This document shows positions 49,998-62,085 of a stretch of DNA of 64,000 bases, piece after piece. Positions within the stretch are counted from its first letter, which is position 1. The number at the start of each line of letters is the position of its first letter. This DNA comes from Rhizophagus irregularis. Lineage: Eukaryota > Glomeromycota > Glomeromycetes > Glomerales > Glomeraceae. The position numbers and the translations under genes were made by a program. Under the pieces are notes generated by a model, which ran no database searches, was not told where the DNA came from, and saw only the letters and a list, made by a program, of their open reading frames with translations. The stretch is taken from NCBI RefSeq assembly GCF_026210795.1, contig NC_089436.1, forward strand, positions 1,984,001-2,048,000, given 5' to 3'.

Positions 49998-50601
49998 AAT
50001 AAAATATCCTTGAGGATTTCTTATTAGTAAATTTAGGATCTTTAAGGATTCTATAGAATTCTTTTGATAGGGAATCCTCGCTGGTGGGGAAGATTCCTTA
50101 GGGATCCTTACTAATTACAGGATTTTTGGAATCCCTAAGGATCCGCACTCCAAAAAATTTACTGATATAAGTATAAAATTTTTTTTTTCTGCAATGCATT
50201 TGATAGTTTATTAAACAGCAAAAAGAATCAGAAAATACATAAAGTAAATAAAACTTAATCTAACTATCTAATATTATTAATTACCAAACCACTTGTCATG
50301 CTATAGAGCACCTCATGTGTGCACTATTGGGTGAAATTTTTGCTTAGAGAGTATAATTCGTTTAGAAACAGCCATTTTTAGCATAAATGCCCCTTTTTCT
50401 ACACAAGGCATTCACAGGATCCACATCACAAATTAAAATTAATACTTATTTTAAGTATATTTTAATAAAATTTTAAGTATATTTTAATAAATTTTAAGTA
50501 TATTTTAAGTATAAATACTTTTTATGGGATAGACAACTTTAGACTTTAACTTTATTTCTAAATAAAGTAAATAATAAGCAAATAAAAATAAAAAGAGATA
50601 T
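49998..50601. other. Intergenic with small repeats between the Tc1 element and copy B
   Basis: 50020-50155 contains an inverted motif (ccttagggatcc with ggaatccctaaggatcc), perhaps a short MITE remnant. 50440-50515 is a short tandem array of ttttaagtatattttaataa. No gene. Confidence 0.45.
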
Positions 50602-50947
50602 CATATGCGCGAATTTAGTTCATTTGAATTTAATTGACAAAGTTGCCTTTAGCGGTCCTTTACGTAATACTAATATGATCGGCATTCATGTGTTTTTATG
50701 TCATATGATTATAAAGACCAGTTAATAAAAAAAATTTTCCGTTCAACTAATCGTAAAACAAAAATAACTTAATGAAAAATATGCGTTCAACCCATCTAAC
50801 CACTATACAACCCATCCAACTAACTTCGGTATATACTTCAGCATAAACCCGGCGTAATTTTTTTATAAAACTTACTGAAATTGTTAGTTTTCTCTACTTT
50901 TTTTTTAGTTATTCGTTTACTTATAGAATTTTATTTTTTTTTAAGTA

Positions 50948-51562
50948 ATGTCTACCCGAGATTCAACTAGGTTATATTGTTCAATCTGCAAAAGGCGTGT
51001 TAAAGGGTTCAAAAATCGCTCAGGTCTACAAAGACACGAAACATTAAAATATGTATCTTACAATACACTTCCTTCACATATTCAACCAGTTTCAGAATCC
51101 GAGCTTTCACACTTGAAAAAAGCTATAATTAAAGAATTACAAAAACGTCTTAAAAACCATCATACTGCTGTTGGGAAACAAGTATTTTCGATACATTGTA
51201 GTGAAGATGCCTTCGTTGGTATTTTTAGAAACCATATAACGCGTTACTCTCTATGTGGGTCTTCTTATTTATGTATCTTTAAGGGAGAAAAGGCCTTTGA
51301 TGAAGTTGGAAAAGTCTTAGATGACAAAAATTGGGGTGAGCGCAATTATGGAGGAGGACAATTGAATTTTGTTCGTTTGTATATGCCTGAAAGTGAAAAT
51401 AACAGTTATGATCAAAATGCAAAAAAATTAAAATCAAAATTAGTTTATAATGGAGAAATGACCGTTAAATGAAAGGTGACGGGAGGTAGAGACAAAGAGA
51501 ACCATAAATTTGAAGCGGATTTAGCTCAATTTCATTTTTTTTTAGACCAATGTCAAATTTAA
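50948..51562 (+). pseudogene. Element-encoded C2H2-type protein, copy B, truncated
   Basis: Begins MSTRDSTRLYCSICKRRVKG and tracks the 204-residue copy A protein. A Trp codon of copy A is TGA here, ending the frame at residue 174; homology continues to 51562. The last zinc ligand (His35 of copy A) is Tyr. The other finger ligands are kept. Confidence 0.8.
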
Positions 51563-53377
51563 AGAAAATTTTATAAACTTATGTAATTAGGTTTTTATTA
51601 TGATAACGATGGAATGAACTATTATCAATTGAAAAAAAATTACATAGATATAGTATTAGTTCAATTGCCCATAATAAAAATTACTTGATCCCGAAAAAAT
51701 TTTTTTCTTTTTTATTGTCAAACAAATAAAATCCTATTATTGTAACCTATATTTTTTGGATTTTTTTAGAAAATTAGGAACTTTATTTGATGCAAAATAT
51801 AATTGCCGATTTTCATGCTCTAGCATTTCTAAGATTGCTGATTTTTGTGAATTTTTATTCCCCCCATCTTTCAATGTATTTTGAAAATAAAGGCACACCT
51901 GCATATGGTTCATTTTTTCTACTGGTGAACATAAAAATGCAGCCAATCCAAACTCATGATGGATTTCAAGAAACTCTGCGGCATGATTACATAAAACATG
52001 AATGTATGGTGTTATATCTTGGACACGATACATACCTCTAACAAAATTACTTCTATTTGGATGTCCTGTGAAGGAGCTGTAAATGCATCTAACCAAGATT
52101 TGGCCTTATAACGAAAAAATTCGCCTGTTGTTTTCTTGTCTTGCATTAAATGATATAGTTCATTAAATTGATCCCACAAAGCACGAATTTGTATAGCTCT
52201 CGTTATTGATTGAAAAACAGCAAAAAGATCAAATCCTTTGAGGATTTTTAATTTGTCTGGACCCATCAGCGAAGTGTATAATAAATTATTGGTATTTTTT
52301 TCTACGCCAAAATTGAAATGATATGTTAAGCCTTTGCATTTCCAATAAAATTTTGGCTTTCCAAATTTCTTCATCTGCAGTTTCACGGCGAAGATCAGAA
52401 ATCATTAGCTTCCACAATCTATCTGTTATCCGCAAAAAAATATGCAATTCATCAACTACCCAATTTTGTAGCGTATCATATAAAATAATGGTTCTTTGAT
52501 GTGGCCATTTATTTGTTTGTAATTAATTTTAATATCATCCATTGATTTGTTAATTGTTTTTGACGTAGTAATAATATCATTTTTGCTACAATCACACCAA
52601 GGACAAAAGTATTGTGCGTTAGCAGCTTTCATTCCCAAATAAATTGCCAAAAATTTCCAATCGAAACTGAAATACAATTCTACTGGCCAATGATTACCAC
52701 CTATTTGATAAAAACCTCTCTCTTTTAATACATTTAAATCAGAAATTAAAGGAGCTAGTGCATTTCTAAGAGAATCATATGTTTCAGCACCTGGATATAA
52801 AACTAATGTGTAGTGATTATCTGGTTTCTGTAATCCATTTAGATCATTTAATAATGTCATTGTTATCATGACGTGTTTTACTTTGCGTCCCACATTACGA
52901 CCATCTCCTGAAATTCGAATATGTAAAGTTGATCTTCTAGGAATTAAAATTCCTTTTTCAATATATAATGGTATAATGTAATTTAAAATATCTGTTATAC
53001 GGCGCGTCCTCCTTTGCCAATTGATTCCAACATATTCATAATAATTGTACTATCAGTAATATCTGGATTTCCTGTAATTGGTTCAAATGCAGTTGGTTGT
53101 AACAAATCAACTAGAGTCATTGGAACTTTTTTTTCATTTCTGCATTGATTTTTTGTCGGAATCACATATTACATTTTCACGTGGAAGATCTTCAATTCGT
53201 GCCAGAGATCGATAAGCTTCTCTTGAGATATGGCCCCTATCCAAAGACTTAACCACTGCTTCAATTTTTTTCATTTCCTCTATTTTACCCAACTTTCCAA
53301 AATTAATTTCATATATATCATCATAAGTTTCAAATTTTATTTGTTTAAGCTTTATTTGATCATCTGGATGAAATGTA

Positions 53378-54339
53378 CAGTCAACTCCCTCTATAGTTAC
53401 TCCCGTTATAGTCACATTCTACTATATAGTCACACCAGTTGAATGTTCAAAACACTTTATTATTAAAAATTATCCTATATAGTCACAATCTATCTATAGT
53501 CACTATCACACCTATCCTCAAAAATCTTATATTAAAAAGAACTGTTTATAATCACAGTTATATAAAGAATATATTAAATAACTTGGCATCTAATAATCGT
53601 ACAAAGATGTATCATATCTTGTTAGAATCGTCTCACTGAGACGAATCGAATGGTGGTAGTTTTATCCTTTTCCGATCACTGGCTGACGAGTTATTCAACA
53701 AAATGTTAAACATCGGCATTATAATATTTCTTGATTTACGTTTTACTGCGCCATTTAACATTTTGCTAGATTTCTCGGTACCTAGTGATTGTAAAAAGAC
53801 GATTTATAGCTCGTTGGAATCGCCTCATCGAGACGAATCGAATGGTGGTAAGCACATCTCTCTGTGATCAATATTAACGGAGTTATTACTTAAAAACCAT
53901 TTAATATTTTTTAATTTCGGAAATTGATCTAGTGATTGGATTTCGATGTATCTTATACCATTAGATTCGTCTCATCAAGACGAATCGAATGGTAGTAAGA
54001 TCGTCTTTCTAGAATCAATATTGACAGAGTTATTACACAAAAACCATTAATATTTTTTTAATTTCGGAAATTAATCTAGTGATTGGATTTCGACGTATTT
54101 TATACCATTAGAACCGTCTCATCAAGACGAATCGAATGGCGGTAAGATCATCTCTCTACGATTAATATTGGCGAAGTTACGATACAATAAAGTTTTAAGT
54201 ATAATTCTGGCTAAAATTATGTTAATTTTTGGCCAGAATTATGATATACAAATATAAGAAATTTTTTATATAGTCACATCTCTTTATAATCACCAAATAT
54301 GGACTGTCCCAAATGTGTGACTATAAAGAGAGTTGACTG
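53378..54339. mobile_element. Tc1/mariner-type MITE, 962 bp, inside copy B transposase
   Basis: The ends read CAGTCAACTCCCTCTATAGT (left) and CAGTCAACTCTCTTTATAGT (inward from the right). TA is duplicated at 53376-53377 and 54340-54341. In copy A the same site reads gaaatgTAttgtctc with a single TA and no insert, giving a direct empty site. It has no transposase. The interior is mostly the tandem palindromic units listed separately. The same family, decayed, is at 9561-11885. Confidence 0.9.
53590..54190. repeat. Four tandem palindrome-bearing units inside the MITE
   Basis: Four units of about 150-160 bp, each containing a gtctcatcaagacgaatcga-like palindromic core, an aatggtggtaag-like string, a tct(c/t)tctacgatcaatattg-like run and aatttcggaaatt. 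Cores lie near 53625, 53830, 53970 and 54115. Confidence 0.8.
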
Positions 54340-55309
54340 TATTTCCTTTTTCTTTTTCAACTATATCTAGGACACGTTGTGACAATCCAAGTATTTTGCG
54401 ACGTTTTTGAGAATTACCAAGTTCATCAAATGGACGAATTTTAAGGTCTAAAGACATTGTTTTGCGCACTCGTTCAACACTCAGTAACTTGAGGCCAAAA
54501 AGTAAAGGACCAGATATTTTTCCTTTATTCTTTCTATTTGACTGGTTTCTATTTTGATTTTTTCCAATCTCTTTCGTTTTATTAAACTTCTAATTGTATA
54601 AATTAATTAACATTATTTGTTAAATATTTTTTTTCAAATAAGTGTACCTGGTAGTACTTGCAGGCAGCATCTGTCAGAGACTCCCAGGAATGTACCTCTC
54701 TTGCAAAATTATCCCCAAAGCAAATTTTATATAAAAGCCTTTTTTCCATATATTCAATTGAACATTTAACTGTATGCATTGCTTTGCCATATTGGGTCTT
54801 GACAATATAATTATGAGGAATGGGATGTTTCAGATTTTTGGTATAATAAAGTTGTTCAACAAGAGGATATGTTCCTTCTTTTATGATCTCATAAAAAAAA
54901 GTTCTTTTATTATCAAAAAGCTTTATAAATACACTTTTGGGATAAGTGCTTTTTTCTATCATAGTTTATGACTACTCCTAGTTTTGACAAAAATATGAAT
55001 AAAAAAAAATATGTGAAAAAGGTGATTAAAAAGTGAAAAATATATAAAAAAAATATTGTTACCGAGATGTGAAATAACTGGGATTGCTATGATGAAATGA
55101 ATAAAATATAAACACCATAACAGGACTGATGTGTGACGGGTGGCCACGTGGGTGTATTAAACAAGATACGAACCAGCATTCAATCTAAATTTAGTTATAA
55201 GGCCTGATGATCATGTCCAAATTAAAATATTATTTATTAAAAAGAGTATCTAAAAAAAGTTTTTTATCTAAATACGAATTTTTTTTTTTTTTGAGGAGTA
55301 TATTTTCTG

Positions 55310-55870
55310 ATAAAAAAAAAATTTATTTTTCGGTCAAAAAAAAAAAAAAAAAATTTATTTTTTCCGGTCAAAAAAAAAAAAATTTATTTTTTTCGGTCAA
55401 AAAAAAAAAAATTTATTTTTTTCCGGTCAAAAAAAAAAAATTTATTTTTTCGGTCAAAAAAAAAAAATTTATTTTTTTTCAAGGTCAAAAAAAAAAAAAA
55501 TTTATTTTTTCCGGTCAAAAAAAAAAAAATTTATTTTTTTCCGTCAAAAAAAAAAATTTATTTTTTTTAGAACCAAAAAAAAAAAAATTTATTTTTTTCG
55601 GTCAAAAAAAAAAAATTTATTTTTTTCGGTCAAAAAAAAAAAAATTTATTTTTTTCGGTCAAAAAAAAAAAAATTTATTTTTTCGGTCAAAAAAAAAAAA
55701 ATTTATTTTTTTCCGGTGAAAAAAAAAAAAATTTATTTTTTTCGGTCAAAAAAAAAAAAATTTATTTTTTTCCGGTCAAAAAAAAAAAAACTTTATTTTT
55801 TTCCGGTCAAAAAAAAAAAAAAAATTTATTTTTTTTCGGTCAAAAAAAAAAAAAAAATTTTTTTATTTTT
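55310..55870. repeat. Minisatellite of about 18 units, 27-32 bp each
   Basis: The unit is cggtca followed by 9-16 A, then tttattttttt and cc or c. About 18 copies vary mainly in A- and T-run length. The 170-codon Lys/Phe/Ile frame across it (55207-55719) is an artefact. It is absent from copy A at the corresponding place. Confidence 0.9.
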
Positions 55871-56009
55871 TTATAGATAACCTTAACTGTTAATATATAT
55901 TTTGAGTTTGGTAAGTTCTTAGAAAAAAGGTTTCATTAAGAAATGTTCAAAGAATGGACTTGAAGCCTTGTTAATGGTGTAATGGAAAACTAATGAGAGT
56001 CTATTGGGA

Positions 56010-56990
56010 GCGTATATTCATCATTAACATGGTCATTTTTTTTGTTTATAGGAAATAGATTTGGAGATCTTAATAGGAACGTATTCTTGTCTTTAACCTG
56101 AAGTAGAATTATGATCCAGATGATTTATGGCCACATTTTAATAATTATATACGTCTTTGATTAATAAAAGAATTATTTTTTTTTAAGATCTCTTATAAGT
56201 ATACCTCAATATATATATAATTTGATGAATTTAAATATCTCATCCAAAAACAAAAAAGAAAAGAAAAATTAGTAAGTTAATCAAAAATCAGAAATATTCA
56301 TCCGTATAGATAATAAAATTCAATCTGTTTTGATTATGTTTATTTTTATACTTTAATTAATAAAATAATTCATTTATTAGGGTCATCCTATGATGTTGAA
56401 TAATGACCTGCTGGTTATGCATAATTTAAGAAATGCGGGGTATTACATTCCAAATATTGATTGAGGATATTTAAAAATGTTGATCTTAGTTAATCATCCA
56501 GATCGAAACTCTAACCTAAAGAAATGTTAAAAAATGGACTGACGAGTTTCTAGGTAAATTATAATAACGGTATATATTTGACATTTAACCTAAATTAATA
56601 TTGTTTAACATTTCTTTTTTATTTATTCTTATAGAGAACAGATTGAGATCTTGCGTAAATTGTAATAGGAACATGCACTTGTCTTTGACTAAGAAATGTT
56701 AAAAAATGGATCGAGATCTTGTAAGTTTATAATAGTTACAGTATGTATATTTAGCATTGATCTAAAGACACATTACATTGTTAGTGTTTTTTTCTTTATT
56801 TTTATAGGGAACCTTATGTACAGTAAATTGTAATAAAAAACGTGATTGTCATTAAACCTAAAGAAATATTAGAAATGGACCTGGAATCCTTAGATAAGTT
56901 GTATGTTCGTTTTTTGCTAAAGCTCTGTTAGTTAGAAGAATAAACTTATTATCTTTTTTATTTATTTTTTTAACCATATAGAAATAAATT
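56010..56990 (+). repeat. Diverged cassette units inside copy B
   Basis: Four to six units of about 130-180 bp share aaagaaatgttaaaaaatgga, gagatcttg, a taaattgtaata string and a tttttatag acceptor-like end. One acceptor at about 56050 is followed by gaaatagatttggagatctt, matching copy A at 45222 (gaaatagacctggagacctt). Confidence 0.55.
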
Positions 56991-57566
56991 TTTTTATTTC
57001 TTTAATTTAGATGTCATCAATTTATCGATGATAGCAATTATCCTCATATTAAATATATGGCCTCTAACAATTAACAAACTGTTACATATCAATGCATTAA
57101 CTTTCATAATACGAAGGGCATAAAATCTTTATTTTACTTATGTAAATTTACTATATTTTATAATACTTTAAATAAAATCTTCATCAGTTTTATAATAAAC
57201 TACCAAAGATAAAAAAACAAATCATAGATCAATAATTGCAAATTTAAAAATGGATAAACGATACTTTTTATGATAGTAAGATGGTGTAAAAAACATTTAT
57301 TTTTATTTTTTTATTATGTCTATAGATATCTTTTTATTTGGCTAACGTTTAAATATTTTTTATGGTAATTACAAACAAAAAATAAATTTCAAATATCTAA
57401 ATTTATGTAAGTTCATCTTGATTTAAGAAACCTATAATTCAGAATTGACTTCGTATCATTTTTGTATTAATATTAATTTTAAATTCTGGCCAAAATTATG
57501 CTAATTCTGGCCAAAATTTATATCACGTTAAATTGTATTTTTTAAAAGTTAAATCTACTTATCTGG

Positions 57567-57653
57567 TTATTGTATTTCACATCCTAATTTTGCTGCATCT
57601 TTTTTAGTATAAAATTCAACATATTTAGACAATGAATCAAATTCGCCGATATG
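57567..57653 (-). other. Conserved 29-codon segment at right end of copy B
   Basis: Same length and register as 47498-47584. It reads EFDSLSKYVEFYTKKDAAKL then GCEIQ and a stop on the minus strand. Most residues and the stop position are shared with copy A. Confidence 0.45.
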
Positions 57654-58107
57654 TTGAGTATGTAAATGTAATTATTATGATATCATTATATTTAATTAAT
57701 AAGATACAATATTTTTATATTATTTTTCAATTTAGCAATTTTATTATATTAATATTATTTTAGCATTTTATTAGTTAATATTACTAATTTTGGTAATTTT
57801 GTCATATTAAAATTATTTTGTTATTTTTGACAAATCTGATATATTTTTAACATTTTAATATGATAAAATTCACTATTTTTAGCATACACTTTTAATTGCA
57901 AAATCAACTTTCTAATTCATTATTTTTGACAAATAATTTTATTTAAAAATTTAGTAGACTAATTTATCTGCTAAATTTCTTCTAAACTATTTAATAATAA
58001 AAATAAAATATAGTTTATTAAAATCAATTTATTAAGATAAATTCAATAGTAATAATCAATAGATTTAGATTTACTATATTTAAAAATAGAGTGTTGCTAA
58101 ATTTTCT
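57654..58107. other. AT-rich spacer
   Basis: 454 bp between copy B and the Mutator-like element, mostly repeated tttagcattttattaatatt-like runs. No gene. Confidence 0.5.
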
Positions 58108-61100
58108 CCAGTGGTGAAATCACTCAGGTGAAATCACTTAAGTGATTTCATCTATATAATAGTACAAATTATAAATTATTAATTTTTATCATGTGATTTT
58201 ATTGTATTACATATTAAAAAAAAATGCGTTACATTTAAAAAAAAAATTTTATTTACATATTATAATAGCATTTATTAAAAAAATTTAAACTTTTTAAACA
58301 TTATTTGGACATCATGAAGCATAATGTCCAACTTGATTACATTTTTTACAACGTCTTTCTCTTTTTTTATCTTTTTGGCCTGTTATAACCTTTTCATTAT
58401 CTTTATTCGTAATATGATTTGTTATATCTTGAATACGTCTCACTTTCTTTTTTTGAGGTTCACCACATGATTTGTATCTGTTAGGTTGTCGACTTTTATG
58501 TCTTACCCGTAATAGATCACCAATATGCATAAAAATTGCATTTTCCTGTTATTCAGATAGGTCTACTTTTACGTTTTCAATAAAATATTCCATTTGATTG
58601 ATAAATTCATTGACTTTATCAGTCTGAACAGCTATATCAAGAGCCTTTTTGGCATATGATATATTAAATCCATACTTTTGTTTAGGATCTCTGGATTGTA
58701 CAATACTAGGGGTTTTTCTAAAATTCGCCAAATGTTGATCCAATTCATTTTCTTCTATTTGGTATATTGGTTCCTTATGTTGTTCAGTATTATACTTATT
58801 ATAATTATACCATCTTCAAAGTATAAGAGATATATAAAACTGTGCATTATTTGAATAAAACATTATTCAAAAGAAGTGTCTACACACTATTCCTCTGTTA
58901 ATAAGCCATAAATAGGTACATAAATGTGAACTGTCATCAAGTAAAATAACATATTGTAGTTCTGATTTTTGTTCACAATGTCTAGTTACTTTCCATACTT
59001 GCTGAATACTATTATGAGCTATATTTTCAATTAAAAAAGAGAATAATGATTGAGGTTAGTCATAATCATCTTCTCTGGCCATTTCTTGCTGATAAGAATC
59101 GTCTACTATCTATTAAAAAGAAACAAAAAATAGGGGAAGTATTTTTTTTAGTTATATGTCCTTACAAATTCCTCTTTTGTTGATTATTAGTAATAAAATA
59201 CTTATATCTAAAAGTAGTAACCAATCTTTAATCAATACCACATCATAGCATAATGATTGCGCTATTTGATCACGTTGTTTTTGAAGAATTTGCGATATTA
59301 AATATTCTCACAGAATTTTATTAAGTTCTGAAAAATATTCGTTCATTACTGAAGGTATTTCTCTAGTAGGAATTTCATTTTTACATTCATTTAATATCAC
59401 TTTTTTTGATTGTTAATCAAAAATTTTTGAATTTCTCCAATAATATTAGTTAGACATGAGGATCTATTTAATTTATCCTTGATTATTTTATTAGTAGCCT
59501 CTACCCGTTACGTACTTTGTATTCTGGCGGTAAAATTGTGATTGATAATATGACGAGCCAACTATTTTTACATGGATATAAAACTCTTGTAAGGTATTGT
59601 TCACAGGCTGTAAATTCTTTAATAAGTTCATTCCATTTTCGTTCAAATATTTTTTGACATAAAGAGTTGCGCATTTCCAGAAATTTACAACGAAAAGATT
59701 TAAATTGATCACGCAATTTTCCTTTAAGTTTTTTTCTCAGATTTAGATCTATATGAAAGATACAATAGAAATGGTATATTTCTGAATAATTCATTTTTAC
59801 AGCTGATATTAATGCTAGATTAGCGTCAGAGTATATGACATTTAGTGTAATATAACAAGAATTCAATGGCTCATTATCTTCCGAAGCTTCTGGTATTGAC
59901 GTTTGTTTTTGAATTTTAGTAGAACCGGAACCAGAAGCTGCGGATTCCTGTTTCGACGTTTGTTTTTGAGTTTTGGTAGAACCAGAACCGTAAGCTGCGG
60001 ATTATTGTTTCGATATTGACGTTTATTTTTTAATTCTTGTAAAACCCATGCAAAAGTAATTTCTGTCTCATCTTCCAAAATCGCTGCTGCTATGATCACA
60101 TTTCTAAAATTATTATCAACTGCAATAATTAACATTAATATCATATTAAATTGATTAGTTTTTGACATCGTATCAACAATTATAATGTCTTGATATTTTT
60201 CATAAGCATCTATTTGATTGAGTGATATTCAAAACAATAAATTTAACCTTCTTTCTTCATGATCAAAGCGTGGCTTTATGATCCATCTTGGATCTTTTTC
60301 TTTTTTTAAATACAATTTGGTAAGCATTTGACATGCATCATTTTTATCAGAGTTTACTTTTTTTTGAATCTTTGAATAGCATTACTTAAATCCTTTTTGT
60401 TAATTACATTATTTGGAAATAAAGCTACTAGCAGGTTATATTGAGTTGATACACCCATTTTTCCATGAATTGTCCAAAATTCTATCTGCATAAGCATTTT
60501 ATTAGTTAATTTTTGAAACCTTGGTGCTAATTCAGCAATGAGTGGATTCATATTATGATTATGATTACCAATTATACTATTAATACGAACACCATTTCCA
60601 GATTTGAGAAAAGTAAGATTAACATGCCAAGAGCATCCCGTCATTTCTAAATCTCTATCTCTTCTGTTTTCAGCCAAAATGACTTTTTGGGCTTCGTGAG
60701 TATTAGCTTGTGAACATTCATATGTTCTACGTCTTGTGATTGTATTATTATTTGGATCTTGTATACACCTTTTTTTCCAAAAACAAAATTTCTGATATTT
60801 TGCATATTTGTCAAGATATGATTCTACAAGCTTCCTAGTTTTAAATTTTCCAAATTCCATTCCCCTGACTTAATTTTAAATGATTTTCTTCATCTATTTC
60901 ATACTCACTACTATCATATTCACAGGTCGAAAAGTGAAAAATCAGGCATCAATTAGTTACTAATCGGTCACCAATCAGGTGATTCGATTAGACCACTATG
61001 ACTGATTGGCATTTTTGCCAAATACTGTCACCAATCAAGCAGTTTGCTAACTTTTTATCCAGTGATCAGAAAAGAATGAAATATAGCTCATTGGAATCAT

Positions 61101-62085
61101 CTTAACAAGACGAATCTAATGGTAGTAAAATCGCATCTCTAGGATTAATAGTTAATAAAAAATTAAATAAAATATAAATGATACATTTTTATTTTTATAT
61201 TTTACTTAATTTCTTATCAAGTATTAATCCTAGAAATGAGATTTTACTACCATTAGATTCGTCATGTTGAGACGATTCCAATGAGCTATATTTCATCCTT
61301 TTCTGATCACTAGATTAAAAGTTAGCAAACTGCTTGATTGATACGTATTTGGTGAAAGTACACTTAGGCACCGATTGGTGCCTGATTTTTCACTTTTCAA
61401 CCTGTAATTCTTCTTGATGATTAACATTTCCATCACATTCTTCTAGATTTCCTATTTGAGTTTCGTTATATACTTTATGACTTTCAAAAAATAGATTAGA
61501 AGAATCGTCATATAAATCAGATATCAGCAAGTTAGAAGAGTCATACAATAAATTATAATAAACATTAGATAACAAGTCAGAACCGCTATATGAAGAATCA
61601 TAATAGGAGTTGAACAATATATCAGAACTATCACACAAAGAGTCATAAGGAAAGTTTATATTTAAAATAGCGGTTTTCATTAATAATTTTAAGTAAGTTC
61701 TGTTGGCAGATATAATTAGAGAAAATAATGTTTTAGAGACAGAATACAGGCAAGATATAGATTGTTTTTTATGCTACAGATAAAATGTTTTTTGGGTTTG
61801 GAACTGAAACAACACACTAGAGTGTGAAGTTTTTTTGAAATGGAAGGCTTAGATTACATCATTTACACAAACAATAGCAATCATTATAAACATTATATCA
61901 TCGCGTAATATTCTGTTGATTTAGGTGTTATCACCTGAGTGAAATCACCTACTATATGGTATATCGAAATTAATAAAATTAATAAAATATATTAAATTAT
62001 AAAATTAATCAGATGATTTCACCTATCAGACAAAATAAAATTATTAATTGATCAGGTGATATCACCTGAGTTATTTTACCTCAGG
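58108..62085 (-). mobile_element. Mutator-like element (MULE), decayed, about 4 kb
   Basis: The ends are similar when read inward: ccagtggtgaaatcactcag at the left and cctgaggtaaaataactcag at the right; no target duplication was found. Pieces of one transposase lie on the minus strand: an acidic N-terminus (61680-61405), a FAR1-like DNA-binding region with YECSQANTH and IIGNHNHNMNP (60860-60354), and the MULE catalytic core. The core includes a VDTMSKTN-like first Asp ahead of 60168, YSDANLALI for the second, and FYCIFHIDLNLRKK for the C..H motif (60168-59491). A C-terminal CCHC knuckle CKKCNQVGHYA is at 58530-58312. Frame changes and stops separate all pieces; a foldback element splits the N-terminus. 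Confidence 0.8.
60923..61404. mobile_element. Foldback element inside the MULE, 482 bp
   Basis: Arms of about 200 bp are inverted: it starts caggtcgaaaagtgaaaaat and ends attttt..cttttcaacctg. Each arm includes agacgaatctaatggtagta, the palindromic motif found in the MITE at 53378-54339. The centre is AT-rich. It separates coding remnants EECDGNVNHQEELQ and EYDSSEYEIDEEN of the MULE, so it is the later insertion. A target duplication could not be fixed. Confidence 0.75.

Larger units (their letters stand above)
51737..54962 (-). pseudogene. RAG1/Transib-like transposase, copy B, interrupted
   Basis: Exon 1 (54962-54648) is still open and ends KYYQ at the same donor as copy A. The exon 2 region (about 54584-51737) is split by the MITE at 53378-54339 and by several frame changes (near 53140, 53010, 52480, 52310 and 52070). 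The catalytic blocks are still legible: SFDWKFLAIYLGMKAANAQY, FCPWCDCSK, YIHVLCNHAAEFLEIHHEFG and PVEKMNHMQ. A start-codon ATG and leader like copy A's are kept. Confidence 0.82.
50602..57653. mobile_element. RAG1/Transib-like two-gene element, copy B (broken)
   Basis: Second copy of the 41112-47584 unit in the same orientation. The ends are CATATGCGCGAATTTAGTTC (left) and, read inward from the right, CATATCGGCGAATTTGATTC. Same order: C2H2 gene, convergent transposase gene, cassette-like repeats, terminal 29-codon segment. It is longer by about 580 bp. It gained a 962-bp MITE and a minisatellite, while the cassette part differs. Both genes are damaged. Silent differences from copy A are frequent, so the two copies are not recent twins. 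Confidence 0.7.

Noticed and set aside
55207-55719. 170-codon Lys/Phe/Ile-rich open frame
   Set aside because: It is the translation of the poly-A/poly-T minisatellite; the frame stays open only because the unit has no stop.
55310-55870. CRISPR-like array
   Set aside because: Units are contiguous low-complexity repeats with no unique spacers, in a eukaryotic context.
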